From Cecembia rubra (GTDB taxonomy: Bacteria; Bacteroidota; Bacteroidia; Cytophagales; Cyclobacteriaceae): 64,000 nucleotides of DNA. The translations under genes were made by a program, and so were the position numbers. The stretch is from positions 124,001 through 188,000 of the forward strand of contig NZ_PYGF01000007.1 of NCBI RefSeq assembly GCF_003014575.1, in the 5' to 3' direction. The number at the start of each line of letters is the position of its first letter. Position 1 is the first letter of the stretch. A model generated the notes under the pieces. That model saw nothing but the letters and a program-made list of their open reading frames with translations. It ran no database searches and had not been told where the DNA came from. This document shows, in pieces, positions 51,705 to 61,333 of the stretch.

Positions 51705-52133
51705 TTATTTCAGACTGAATCTGATGGGTAATTGGTAGTATGTTTCAATTGTATTATTCCCTTGTGTAGCAGGGTTCCATTGTGGCATTCCTTTGATTAA
51801 ATCCAAAGCAGCCTCGTCTAAAATGGGTTTAAAGCTCTTTTTAATGATGGCATCCATAATTTTCCCTTCTGAAGTAATTTTGAACATAACAACCACTGTT
51901 CCTTCCAAACCCTGCCGGATGGCTAGAGGAGGGTACTTTAAATTATCCGATATATAAGCTTCCAAGGCTTCCTGACCTCCAATAAATCCTGGAGGTACCA
52001 TTTCCAAAAAGATAGATTCCTTAAATGGATCTGATTCAAGCATGGTTATCATTTTCTCTTCCCATTGGGCATTGACACTAAATGATAGCATAAATGTCAA
52101 TAAAACAGCAGTAGTAAATTTGATGGTTTTCAT
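51705..52133 (-). CDS. Exported TonB C-terminal-domain protein
   Basis: The 142-residue protein has a signal peptide (ending FSVNAQ) and one TonB C-terminal domain: GGQEALEAYISDNLKYPPLA, GLEGTVVVMFKITSEGKIMD, and DLIKGMPQWNPATQGN. It lacks the Pro-rich linker and membrane anchor of true TonB, so it probably works as a free periplasmic domain rather than as an energy transducer. Family members of this type are abundant in Bacteroidota. Confidence 0.82.
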   Translation of the reverse strand: MKTIKFTTAVLLTFMLSFSVNAQWEEKMITMLESDPFKESIFLEMVPPGFIGGQEALEAYISDNLKYPPLAIRQGLEGTVVVMFKITSEGKIMDAIIKKSFKPILDEAALDLIKGMPQWNPATQGNNTIETYYQLPIRFSLK

Positions 52134-52597
52134 ATGGCATTGGTTTGTTTAAAAAAGAATTTTACATCTGATTAATTGCATTTTGTAAAATTACTTTTCC
52201 GCTTCCCCGAAGCCTAATTTTCCATTTGGACAAAAATCAGACATCTTGCCAAATGATAAAAAATGTGGATATGGACAAAATCTGGACAGGAATGAAAAAA
52301 AATGTGGGCTTTTTATAACCGACTTTTGAATACGCAGTGCCACACCCAAAGGAATTTTTTTGTTCCCTGCAACGAATGGCATGGAGTATACAATGATTCT
52401 TTCTGCCTTTGTGTCTTTGGGGCGATCCTATTCAACCACAACTTGTCCTGAAAGCTGGAATATTGACAAGAGAAAACAAAAGTAGTCCTCATGAAGAAAA
52501 AAATAGTCCAACATACGTTTATATTTAGTTGATTTTTAATATATTGTAGTATCTTTTTTTCAAAACATTTTATTTCCACCATTTAAAATTTTGACTT
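52134..52597. other. Intergenic region, repeat-like, no gene
   Basis: These 464 bp contain two AAAATGTGG tracts and a stretch with CCTTTGTGTCTTTGGGG, of a type often found as decayed dispersed repeats. No gene, tRNA or promoter could be supported. The lipoprotein gene begins at 52598. Confidence 0.5.
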
Positions 52598-53539
52598 ATG
52601 GAAAAGTTCAATCATTTTAATATCCAGCAAATTGCCCTGTTTTTTACGCTAATCATTCTAGTTTCCTGTACAAAGGATAATCCAGATTTTGATCCTCAGA
52701 TTAGAACAGGTGAATTGGTTCATGGAGTTTATATCGTGGAATCAACTCCAATTACCACTAAGTTTAGAATAGATATAGGAGAAAAGGCAATTTTTTACCC
52801 TTCAGGAAGCCTGGGAGGCATTAATGTTTCTAAAAATGGAGTAATTGAACTCCAAAATCCGTTTGTAGGGATATTGTGGGTGGAGGTTGAAAGGAATGGA
52901 AATACTCAGAGAACAAACCTGCCCATTTATGTCGCTCAAAATGAAAAATTGGCAAAGGATGTAATTAACAATATGGTAAATTACCAAAACCAATCCCTTG
53001 TTTTTATAGCAAGACATGCCGATGCTTCAATTGGTCAGGATGCATTTGACCCTGAAAAAGAGGATTGGTGGAAATCCTGTGACCCTGGTCTGGCGAGGCA
53101 AATTGACGATGCCGGAGTACTTCAGGCAAGGAGAATAGGTCAAGGGATCAAAGCATTAAACATTCCGGTTAGACAAGGGATTAGCAGTGAATTTTGCAGG
53201 GCTTACCAAACCCTTGAGATGATGGACTTGCCCATCGAAATTTCCAAAAAAGCTGAACTAAACCTTCATTTGGAAAGTGTTGAAAACCCGTTAGATGTTC
53301 CGGAGATTTGGCCTGAAGTAAAGGCTATGATCGAGGAACAGGAAATATCCAATGAAATTCTGGTTGTAGTTTCCCATTGCAATTTGTTTGATAGAAATCC
53401 TTTCAATGAACAGATAGGCTGGAGTTCATTGCAGGGAGATGGATTTTTAATGGCGAAGAATTCTAATGGAAGTCTGGATTTCATAGGGCCAGTTCCAAAT
53501 TTTCTTTGGACTGCTTTTCCCAATATGCCCAACCTATAA
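52598..53539 (+). CDS. Lipoprotein with histidine-phosphatase-like domain
   Basis: The 313-residue protein has a lipoprotein signal (FFTLIILVSC, Cys at about 25), a roughly 90-residue beta-rich domain (IDIGEKAIFYPSGSLGGINV, bacterial Ig-like), then a histidine-phosphatase-like domain: LVFIARHADASIG (Arg-His as in the RHG motif), ISSEFCRAYQTLEM (second Arg) and EILVVVSHCNLFDR (second His). It is likely a surface or periplasmic phosphatase; the substrate is unknown. The first motif is RHA rather than RHG, as seen in some relatives. Confidence 0.7.
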   Translation: MEKFNHFNIQQIALFFTLIILVSCTKDNPDFDPQIRTGELVHGVYIVESTPITTKFRIDIGEKAIFYPSGSLGGINVSKNGVIELQNPFVGILWVEVERNGNTQRTNLPIYVAQNEKLAKDVINNMVNYQNQSLVFIARHADASIGQDAFDPEKEDWWKSCDPGLARQIDDAGVLQARRIGQGIKALNIPVRQGISSEFCRAYQTLEMMDLPIEISKKAELNLHLESVENPLDVPEIWPEVKAMIEEQEISNEILVVVSHCNLFDRNPFNEQIGWSSLQGDGFLMAKNSNGSLDFIGPVPNFLWTAFPNMPNL

Positions 53540-53858
53540 CCTAAACTTAAAAGAGAAAAGAATGAAATCAAAAGTTATCCACAATATAACTTCAAGTGAA
53601 AAGGAATCTGCTCCAATATCCAAATTAATTTTTGTCTAAAATCTCGCTTCTCGCCATGTTGTCAAAATCATTCCCTTCTTCAAACCTTTGAGTATTTGAG
53701 CCTTTGTGGCCATGTAACTGAACCACAAAAGATACAAAAGAGAACAAAAGTTATCCACAATACAATTCTGAGCTGTAATTGCCTAAATATCTGCGTTTAA
53801 CCTCATTCATCATTGGGTAATTTCTTTAACTTGAATAAAAAAGTTATCCATGATAATC
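53540..53858. repeat. Intergenic dispersed-repeat region
   Basis: It contains AAAAGTTATCCACAA at about 53570 and 53747 and a segment TCTGAGCTGTAATTGCC similar to the one at 49525-49575. No gene was found. Likely remnants of a dispersed repeat. Confidence 0.5.
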
Positions 53859-54347
53859 TTACAAACTTTTGTACATGATGTAGGCATCCACCAATCCCAA
53901 CTTTTGATGTCTGAAGGCTTGGGGAATAGTGCCGATGATGGAGAAACCAAAACTTTTCCAAAGCTTGACGGCAGATGTATTGGTACTGACGACTATGTTG
54001 AACTGCATGCCCAAGTATCCCTTTGCCCTGGCAAAATCAATGGAGTGTTCACATAAAAGTCTGCCTATGCCTTTTCCTTTTTCTTCAGGATGGACCATGT
54101 AGCCTGCATTGGCAATATGGCTTCCCAAGCCAGGTTGGTTTGGCTTGATGTAATAGCTTCCAACTATCTTTCCTGACTTATCCACAGCCACAAAAGTATC
54201 CATAATGTCGGCAAACCAAAGTTTTTTCAGGTCGCACTTGGGAGTTTCGGGCACAAATGAAAAGGCATCCCCTCCGGCAATCACATCTGAAAAAATCTCC
54301 CAAACCCCATCATAGTCTCTTTCAATATCTGCTTTTTTAATTTCCAT
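53859..54347 (-). CDS. GNAT-family N-acetyltransferase
   Basis: The 162-residue protein has the acetyl-CoA-binding motif VHPEEKGKGIGRLLCEHSID (about residues 89-108) and the later AVKLWKSFGFSIIGTIPQAF typical of GNAT enzymes. Substrate unknown; relatives acetylate small amines, amino acids or protein N-termini. The 97-bp tandem repeat lies directly upstream of its start, so its promoter may be inside the repeat. Confidence 0.88.
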   Translation of the reverse strand: MEIKKADIERDYDGVWEIFSDVIAGGDAFSFVPETPKCDLKKLWFADIMDTFVAVDKSGKIVGSYYIKPNQPGLGSHIANAGYMVHPEEKGKGIGRLLCEHSIDFARAKGYLGMQFNIVVSTNTSAVKLWKSFGFSIIGTIPQAFRHQKLGLVDAYIMYKSL

Positions 54348-54354
54348 TCTAATT

Positions 54355-54932
54355 CATCCAATTTCCAATATCCATCAATATCTCTCAATATCTCTACCTA
54401 TTTCAAATTATTTCCATCTATTTCAAGTGATCCCGATCGGGTTCAGTTTATCCTCCAATATCCAATATCCATCAATATCCATCAATATCCATCAATATCC
54501 ATCAATATCCATCAATATCCATCAATATCTATCAATATCTATCAATATCTCTACCTATTTCAAATTATTTCTATCTATTTCAAGTGATCCCCATCTGGTT
54601 CAGTTTATCCTCCAATATCCAATATCCATCAATATCTATCAATATCTCTACCTATTTCAAATTATTTCTATCTATTTCAGGTGATCCCCATAGGGTTCAG
54701 TTTATCCTCCAATATCCAATATCCATCAATATCTATCAATATCTCTACCTATTTCAAATTATTTCTATCTATTTCAGGTGATCCCGATCTGGTTCAGTTT
54801 ATCCTCCAATATCCAATATCCATCAATATCTATCAATATCTCTACCTATTTCAAATTATTTCCATCTATTTCAAGTGATCCCCATCTGGTTCAGTTTATC
54901 CTCCAATATCCAATATCCATCAATATCTCAAC
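54355..54932. repeat. 97-bp tandem repeat array with nested 10-bp repeats
   Basis: Units start at 54427 (expanded by about 60 bp), 54584, 54681, 54778 and 54875 (partial), giving an exact 97-bp period for three copies, with a partial unit before. Each unit has GTGATCCC, GGTTCAGTTTATCCTCC, AATATCCATC and CTCTACCTATTTCAAATTAT. In the first unit the 10-mer ATCAATATCC is repeated several times. It fills the gap between the SMP-30 stop and the GNAT start. There are no distinct spacers, so it is not CRISPR. Confidence 0.93.
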
Positions 54933-55940
54933 CTATTTCAAATCTATTTTCAAAATATAATCATCCGCTGTCATAAAGAAAGTCTTTTCATCTGTGGAAA
55001 AGGCACAATTGGAAGTAGCCTCACCTGTCCTCAGTCTGGCCAGGACTTTTCCATTGGGATCAAAAACCCAAACCCCTCCGGGCCCTGTGGCGAAGATGGT
55101 TCCCGACCTGTTGATTTTCATCCCATCCGGAAGGCCTTTGAAACCTTCTTTTCCTACAAATTCGGTGGCATCAAAAAACAATGTCTTATTGTGGATAAGT
55201 CCATCTTCCAGTACTTCATACCTGTACCAAACTGCCATTTTTGGATCAGAATTGGCCACATATAGGTATTTTTCATCCCGACTGAATGCCAGTCCATTGG
55301 GACGGGAGATGGTATCGAGCAGCACCAACTCCCCGGAGGTTTTCAGGCAATAGATTCCCTGAAAGTCCAGTTCCTTTGCAGGGTCATTCATATTGAATTC
55401 CAGTCCATAAGGAGGGTCTGTGAAATACATATTTCCGGCTTTGTCAAAAACCACATCATTGGGGCTATTGAAACGTTTGCCCTCATACTTATCCACAAGG
55501 GTAATGAATTCGGATTTTGGCTGATCAAGGGGGCTGTCCATACGTGCCATGCGCCGGTCTCCATGTTGACAAAGTACCAAGCGGCCCTGTGGATCCAAGG
55601 TCAGACCATTGGCCCCTACTTCGCCACCACGAGGGGTATCGTCTGTATATCCCGAGGGTTTGAGGTAGAGACTGAGTTCGCCTTTGGCGTCAATGCGGAA
55701 GATAGAATTGTTGGGGATATCTGTGAATATCAGGCTTTGCTGTTCTTCCAGCCACAACGGTCCTTCCGTCCAAGCAAATCCCTGTGCCATGATATGATAA
55801 GGCGCTTCAGGATGGATCAAATCCAGGATCTGATCATCCAGGATTTCTATAAAAGCATCATTTTTCATGGAGCTGGGTTTGGAGGTGCAGGAGAGCAAGA
55901 ACAGATTTATCCACAAGCTGACAATTACCAATCTTATCAT
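54933..55940 (-). CDS. SMP-30/gluconolactonase-like lipoprotein
   Basis: The 335-residue lipoprotein has the signal LVIVSLWINLFLLSC (Cys at about 18) and a six-bladed propeller: FAWTEGPLWLEEQQSLIFTD, GGEVGANGLTLDPQGRLVLC, RFNSPNDVVFDKAGNMYFTD and RPNGLAFSRDEKYLYVANSD. Conserved Glu, Asn and Asp residues fit the metal site of lactonases. It probably hydrolyses a sugar lactone in the periplasm or at the surface. The end of the gene abuts the 97-bp tandem repeat, and no frame disruption is seen. Confidence 0.85.
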   Translation of the reverse strand: MIRLVIVSLWINLFLLSCTSKPSSMKNDAFIEILDDQILDLIHPEAPYHIMAQGFAWTEGPLWLEEQQSLIFTDIPNNSIFRIDAKGELSLYLKPSGYTDDTPRGGEVGANGLTLDPQGRLVLCQHGDRRMARMDSPLDQPKSEFITLVDKYEGKRFNSPNDVVFDKAGNMYFTDPPYGLEFNMNDPAKELDFQGIYCLKTSGELVLLDTISRPNGLAFSRDEKYLYVANSDPKMAVWYRYEVLEDGLIHNKTLFFDATEFVGKEGFKGLPDGMKINRSGTIFATGPGGVWVFDPNGKVLARLRTGEATSNCAFSTDEKTFFMTADDYILKIDLK

Positions 55941-56408
55941 GGTCGGAGGTGGTTTTTAGTGATGATTTCACCTAAATTAAATATAATTGTGTAAACAGTA
56001 AATATTTTAGAATTAGTTTAAACTCGAATTCTAAGACATTTAAAAAGTAACGTTAATTAGCGAACTTGAGATAAATGATAAAAAGTTGTTGGTTAAAAAT
56101 CGTGATATATTGAAAACGAAATCGTCTAAGTAGTGCGGGGAGGAATGAATTTCGTCCGGGCCGGCGCTGGCCTTGCGGGGAGAAGGATTCGAAATTCTTG
56201 ATTTTTTTGGTTACTTTTTTTATCAAGAAAAAAAGTGACAAAAAGAAAACGTTAAAATCCAGTCATTCAGGTTTAATTGTAATTTATGTTTTGATCCCAA
56301 ATATGGGTAAGTTAAATAGAAATATGCATTAGGTTTTCTACGCCAAGGCGCACAAGTTGTTACGAGTTCTAATGCAAATTCCGGGTTTATGGATAATTTG
56401 AAGTACTC
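55941..56408. other. Intergenic region with palindromic repeat, no gene
   Basis: The 468 bp hold a GC-rich stretch near 56150 (GTCCGGGCCGGCGCTGGCC), the palindrome at 56210-56239, and nothing that looks like a gene. It may contain the promoter of the helicase fusion gene. Confidence 0.5.
56210..56239. repeat. AT-rich palindrome
   Basis: GTTACTTTTTTT and AAAAAAAGTGAC pair around ATCAAG. Similar GTTAC...GTAAC palindromes are widespread in Bacteroidota intergenic DNA, so it is probably a dispersed repeat or terminator. Confidence 0.5.
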
Positions 56409-59400
56409 ATGAAAGATCCCAATCAAAACATTTGCTTTTTAGACCTTGAGGAAGACCCTCAAAGTGGAAAATTGTTGGATTTCGGTGCTGTGAAGACCGA
56501 TGGGGGTACTTTTCATGGAACCAACCTTAAAAAATTTGAAGAGTTTTTAGGCAGCTCACCCTTTGTATGTGGACATAATCTTTTTGGACATGACCTCCCC
56601 CTTCTCCAGAAAAAAGGGATCCGCTTCCCTGCTGTTATCGACACCTTGTTTTTATCTCCTCTGATATTCCCAAAGAAGCCTTATCACCATTTGGTAAAAG
56701 ATGACAAACTTCAGAGCGATAGCCTCAGCAACCCACTCAATGATGCTATCAAAGCCAAGGACCTGTTCTTCGATGAGCTGAGTGCTTTTTTGGATTTGGA
56801 TAAAGCATTACAGAAAATTTTTCATGGCCTACTGTCTCAAACAGAAGCATTCAAAGACTTTTTCAAATATTTGGGATTTAATCTTGCTGTGGAAAATCTT
56901 CCGCAACTTATCCATGGTCATTTTGCAGGAAAAATATGTGCGGGAGCGGATGTGGATAAGTATGTCCGAGAGCAACCTATTGCCCTTGCCTATGCGCTTT
57001 CACTGATCAATTGCGGGGACAGGTTTAGCATTACCCCTCCATGGGTATTGCAACGCTTTCCCGATACGGACAGGTTAATGACCATGCTTAGGGGAAGACC
57101 CTGTATCTCCGGTTGTGCTTACTGCTCACAAACATTTGACATACATTCAGGACTGAAGAGGATTTTTGGTTTCGGGCAATTCAGAACCTATGGAAATGAG
57201 CCTTTGCAGGAAAAGGCCGTAAAAGCGGCGGTAGATGGAAAATCCCTACTCTGCATCTTTCCCACAGGAGGAGGGAAGTCCATTACTTTTCAGCTGCCGG
57301 CCCTTATGTCGGGAGAAAGAGAAAAAGCCCTTACCCTTGTGATTTCACCCTTGCAATCCTTGATGAAGGACCAAGTGGATAACCTGGAAAAGATGGGCAT
57401 CACAGAGGCCGTTACCATCAATGGACTTTTAGACCCTATCGAAAGGTCCAAGTCTTTTGAAAGGGTAGAAGACGGTTCGGCTTCTTTACTCTACATTTCA
57501 CCGGAATCTCTGCGCTCCAAAAGCATTGAAAGGCTACTCTTAGGAAGAAAAATCGATAGGGTGGTGATCGATGAGGCCCATTGTTTATCTTCCTGGGGAC
57601 AGGATTTCAGGATTGATTACCTCTACATTGCTGATTTTATCCGGAAACTTCAGGAAACCAAAAACCTTTCTGAACCCATCCCGGTCTCTTGCTTTACAGC
57701 CACTGCGAAGCAAAAAGTTATTGAAGATATCCGCAATTACTTCCGCGAAAAACTTTCCCTCAACCTGGAAATTTTCCGGTCGGGTGTGTCCAGGACCAAT
57801 CTGCGCTTTGAAGTGGTCGAAAGGAATAAGGAAGAGGAAAAATATCTCGCACTCCGCGACTTGCTGGAGGCCAAAGCCTGCCCCAGCATCATCTATGTTT
57901 CACGGACCAGAAAGGCATTTGACTTAGCGCAAAGGCTGAACAAAGACGGTTTTCCTGCACGTGCCTACCATGGCAAGATTGACAAAACCGAAAAAAGCCA
58001 AAACCAGGATGCCTTTATTTCAGGAGAAGTCAACATCATGGTGGCCACCTCTGCTTTTGGTATGGGTGTGGATAAAAAGGATGTGGGTTTGGTGGTGCAT
58101 TATGAAATCTCAGATTCCCTGGAAAACTATGTGCAGGAAGCCGGACGTGCAGGAAGGGATGAAAATATCGAAGCGGAATGTTTTGTCCTTTTTGATGAAG
58201 AGGACCTCAGCAAGCATTTTATCCTGCTGAACCAAAGCAAAATTACCCTCAAAGAAATCCAACAGGTCTGGAAAGCGATCAAAAATCTCACCCGTTACAG
58301 AAGTCAGGTGTCAAACTCTGCCCTGGAAATTGCCCGTCAGGCAGGTTGGGATGACTCCATGCGGGAAATCGAGACAAGGGTGACCACAGCAATTGCCGCC
58401 TTGGAGGATGCCGGATACCTCAAACGTGGACAAAACATGCCCAAAATCTTCGCCAGCAGCATTCAGGTCGCCAATGCACAGGATGCCATTCTAACAATAG
58501 AAAGCTCTCCGAGATTTTCCCAAAACCAGAAAGTCCAGGCTGTCCGAATCATCAAAAAGCTATTTTCTTCCAAAAGCAGACAAAAACAACTAGAGGATGA
58601 AGCAGAGGCAAGGATTGACTATATCGCTGACCACTTGGCTATGGTCAAAGAAGAGGTGATTGAAATCATTCACCTGTTGAGAGAGGAAAAAATCCTGGCC
58701 GATTCCAAAGACCTACAGGCATACATCCGAAGATCAGATGCCATCCAAAAGCCCATGGACATTGTGGAAAACATTGGATTGCTGGAAAATTACCTTTTGG
58801 GCCAAATCCAGGCAGAAGCCCGGATTTTCCAGGTCAAAAGCCTCAATGAAGGTGCCGCGCTGGAGGGTTTAAGGGGGATAACACCCACCAAAATACGCAG
58901 CGTAATCAATTACTGGGCCATCAAAAACTGGGTAAGCAAGCAGTTTTCCACATCCTCCAAAAACCATGTGGAGCTGAAAGCCAACTTATCCACAGAAGTG
59001 CTGAAAGAAAAATTCCGCAAAAGGCATGACCTGGCCCGCTTTATTGTGGATTATCTGTACCGAAAGGCGGCATTGGCAGCACCTGACCTACCATTGTTTT
59101 CCTGGGAGATGCCTGTGGATTTCTCCGTACTGGAACTGAAAGAAGCCTTCGCCTCTGAAGCAGGACTCTTTGAAAGGAGCTGTAGTCCCGCCGAAGTGGA
59201 AGATGCCCTTTTCTACCTTTCCAGGATGGATGCCCTCAAAATCGAAGGGGGCTTTTTGGTGCTCTACAACCGCCTGACCATAGAGCGCACCGAGAGGGAC
59301 AATAAGGCCCGGTACAAGCAGGAAGATTACCAGAAGCTAGAACGGTTTTATGAAAACAAGGTGCAGCAGATCCACATTGTTGGGGAATATGCCAAAAAGA

Positions 59401-61226
59401 TGATTTCGGACTATCGGGATGCACTCCAATTTGTAGAGGATTACTTTCAGATGAATTACCCGGCTTTTCTCAATAAATATTTCAAGGGCAATCGCCAAAA
59501 GGAAATCAGCCGTAATATTACTCCTGCCAAATTCAGGAGGCTTTTTGGGGACTTATCCCCAGCCCAACTGAAGATCATCAACGACCAACAATCCAAGAAT
59601 ATCGTAGTAGCTGCCGGACCTGGAAGTGGAAAAACCAGGATACTTGTCCACAAATTGGCCGCACTCTTGCTTATGGAGGATGTCAAGCATGAACAATTGT
59701 TGATGTTGACCTTCTCTAGGGCTTCGGCCACGGAGTTCAAAAAGCGGTTGATGGGACTGATAGGAAATGCCGCCCTTTTTGTGGATATCAAAACTTTCCA
59801 TGGCTATTGTTTTGATATCTTGGGGAAGGTGGGCAGTCTGGACAAAACCAAAGATGTCATCGTGCAGGCTACCCAAATGATCCGGGAAAATAAAACCGAG
59901 CCTAAGGAAGTCACCCGCACCGTCCTGGTCATTGATGAGGCACAGGACATCAGCGGGGAAGAGTTTGCCTTGATTGAGGCACTGATGGAACAGAACGAAG
60001 ACATGCGGGTCATTGCTGTGGGGGATGATGACCAGAACATCTATGAATTCCGGGGTTCAAGTGCAGTGTACCTTGAAAAATTCATCACTGAAAAGCAGGC
60101 CCTCAAATATGAGTTGGTGGAAAACTACAGGAGCAAATCCAACCTGGTCGATTTCTCCAATCAATGGGTAGCAACCATAAGCCAAAGGTTGAAAAACACC
60201 CCCATCATGGCCCATCAGACTGAACTTGGTGTTATCAGGTTACAGCAGCACCAAGGCAGCCACATGATCTGCCCTTTGGTAGATGACCTGATTTCCAGTT
60301 CACTTAAGGGCAGTGTAGGCGTTCTGTGCAGAACCAATGAGGAGGCATTAGGCATCCTTAGCCGTCTTTTGCAAAAAAACATTTCCGCCAAGCTGATTCA
60401 AAGCCATGAGCAATTCCATTTGCTGCAACTCTTTGAAATCCGATTTTTCTTCAATTCATTATCCCTAGGACCCGGTCAGTTTACGATCCCGGAAGAGAAA
60501 TGGAAAAGGTCCAGGCAGCAGCTGGAAACTGCTTTTGGCCATAGTCAAAAATGGGAATTGGTCAATCGACTTTTGGCTGATTTTGAACAGATTTTTCCCA
60601 AAACCAGGTACCGGACAGACCTGGAAGAATTTATCCGGGAGTCCAAAATAGAGGATTTTACCGATCAGGAATATGGTACTGTTTTGGTTTCTACGATCCA
60701 CAAAGCCAAGGGCAAGGAGTTTGACCAGGTGTATATGATGCTCAACCAATCCGATTGCCGGGATGACCAAGAGCGCCGCCTTTTGTATGTGGGAATGACC
60801 CGGGCCAAGTCGCTACTGTCCATTCATTACCGTGGAAATTACCTGGATGGCCTCACAGCGGATGCAATGGAAAGGATTGAGGCTCCAGCAATTACCAAGG
60901 ATCAAGGCCCTTTGATATTGCAACTTGGGATGAAGGATATTAATTTGGGTTTTTGTGCCTTTCGACAAAAACTTATTCACAGCCTAAGGACTGGGGGCTT
61001 GTTAAGTTTGGAAGGAAATGATTGCTTGAATGATCAGGGTCAACCTGTTCTTCGTTTTTCCCAGGCTTTTCAGCAGACTTTGGCCCAGTATATAGAAAAA
61101 GGCTATACCGTACAGCAGGTATCCGTCAATTGGCTGGTCTATTGGCACAATCCGGAGACCGAAAAAGATGTTTTGGTGCTGATGCCGGAGTTGGTGCTGC
61201 ATAAAGAAAACACGAAACAGATTTAA
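56409..61226 (+). CDS. Exonuclease-RecQ-UvrD triple-domain helicase protein
   Basis: In this 1605-residue protein, residues 1-125 resemble a DEDD 3'-5' exonuclease (CFLDLEEDPQ and FVCGHNLFGHDLPL). A Cys cluster CISGCAYC lies near 235. A RecQ-type helicase at about 270-600 has CIFPTGGGKSITFQLPAL (about 286), VVIDEAHCLSSWGQDFR (about 385) and VQEAGRAGRDENIEAECF. A UvrD/Rep-type helicase at about 1060-1500 has VAAGPGSGKTRILVHKLA (about 1069), VIDEAQDISGEEFALIEAL, VGDDDQNIYEFRGS and VSTIHKAKGKEFDQVYMML. Both helicase engines look intact, so repair of complex ends or stalled forks is likely. No partner gene is adjacent. Confidence 0.88.
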   Translation: MKDPNQNICFLDLEEDPQSGKLLDFGAVKTDGGTFHGTNLKKFEEFLGSSPFVCGHNLFGHDLPLLQKKGIRFPAVIDTLFLSPLIFPKKPYHHLVKDDKLQSDSLSNPLNDAIKAKDLFFDELSAFLDLDKALQKIFHGLLSQTEAFKDFFKYLGFNLAVENLPQLIHGHFAGKICAGADVDKYVREQPIALAYALSLINCGDRFSITPPWVLQRFPDTDRLMTMLRGRPCISGCAYCSQTFDIHSGLKRIFGFGQFRTYGNEPLQEKAVKAAVDGKSLLCIFPTGGGKSITFQLPALMSGEREKALTLVISPLQSLMKDQVDNLEKMGITEAVTINGLLDPIERSKSFERVEDGSASLLYISPESLRSKSIERLLLGRKIDRVVIDEAHCLSSWGQDFRIDYLYIADFIRKLQETKNLSEPIPVSCFTATAKQKVIEDIRNYFREKLSLNLEIFRSGVSRTNLRFEVVERNKEEEKYLALRDLLEAKACPSIIYVSRTRKAFDLAQRLNKDGFPARAYHGKIDKTEKSQNQDAFISGEVNIMVATSAFGMGVDKKDVGLVVHYEISDSLENYVQEAGRAGRDENIEAECFVLFDEEDLSKHFILLNQSKITLKEIQQVWKAIKNLTRYRSQVSNSALEIARQAGWDDSMREIETRVTTAIAALEDAGYLKRGQNMPKIFASSIQVANAQDAILTIESSPRFSQNQKVQAVRIIKKLFSSKSRQKQLEDEAEARIDYIADHLAMVKEEVIEIIHLLREEKILADSKDLQAYIRRSDAIQKPMDIVENIGLLENYLLGQIQAEARIFQVKSLNEGAALEGLRGITPTKIRSVINYWAIKNWVSKQFSTSSKNHVELKANLSTEVLKEKFRKRHDLARFIVDYLYRKAALAAPDLPLFSWEMPVDFSVLELKEAFASEAGLFERSCSPAEVEDALFYLSRMDALKIEGGFLVLYNRLTIERTERDNKARYKQEDYQKLERFYENKVQQIHIVGEYAKKMISDYRDALQFVEDYFQMNYPAFLNKYFKGNRQKEISRNITPAKFRRLFGDLSPAQLKIINDQQSKNIVVAAGPGSGKTRILVHKLAALLLMEDVKHEQLLMLTFSRASATEFKKRLMGLIGNAALFVDIKTFHGYCFDILGKVGSLDKTKDVIVQATQMIRENKTEPKEVTRTVLVIDEAQDISGEEFALIEALMEQNEDMRVIAVGDDDQNIYEFRGSSAVYLEKFITEKQALKYELVENYRSKSNLVDFSNQWVATISQRLKNTPIMAHQTELGVIRLQQHQGSHMICPLVDDLISSSLKGSVGVLCRTNEEALGILSRLLQKNISAKLIQSHEQFHLLQLFEIRFFFNSLSLGPGQFTIPEEKWKRSRQQLETAFGHSQKWELVNRLLADFEQIFPKTRYRTDLEEFIRESKIEDFTDQEYGTVLVSTIHKAKGKEFDQVYMMLNQSDCRDDQERRLLYVGMTRAKSLLSIHYRGNYLDGLTADAMERIEAPAITKDQGPLILQLGMKDINLGFCAFRQKLIHSLRTGGLLSLEGNDCLNDQGQPVLRFSQAFQQTLAQYIEKGYTVQQVSVNWLVYWHNPETEKDVLVLMPELVLHKENTKQI

Positions 61227-61333
61227 TTAGATATCCTAGTTAATTAAAGATAAGGCTAAAGGCCATCCTGCTTTTTGATTTTGAACCTTGAATATCAGTA
61301 TTCAGTATACCTTATTAAACCAACCTATAACCC

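Noticed and set aside
54355..54932. Regular repeats that might be a CRISPR array
   Set aside because: The 97-bp units are repeated in full with no unique spacers, and no cas gene is nearby; it is a simple tandem repeat.
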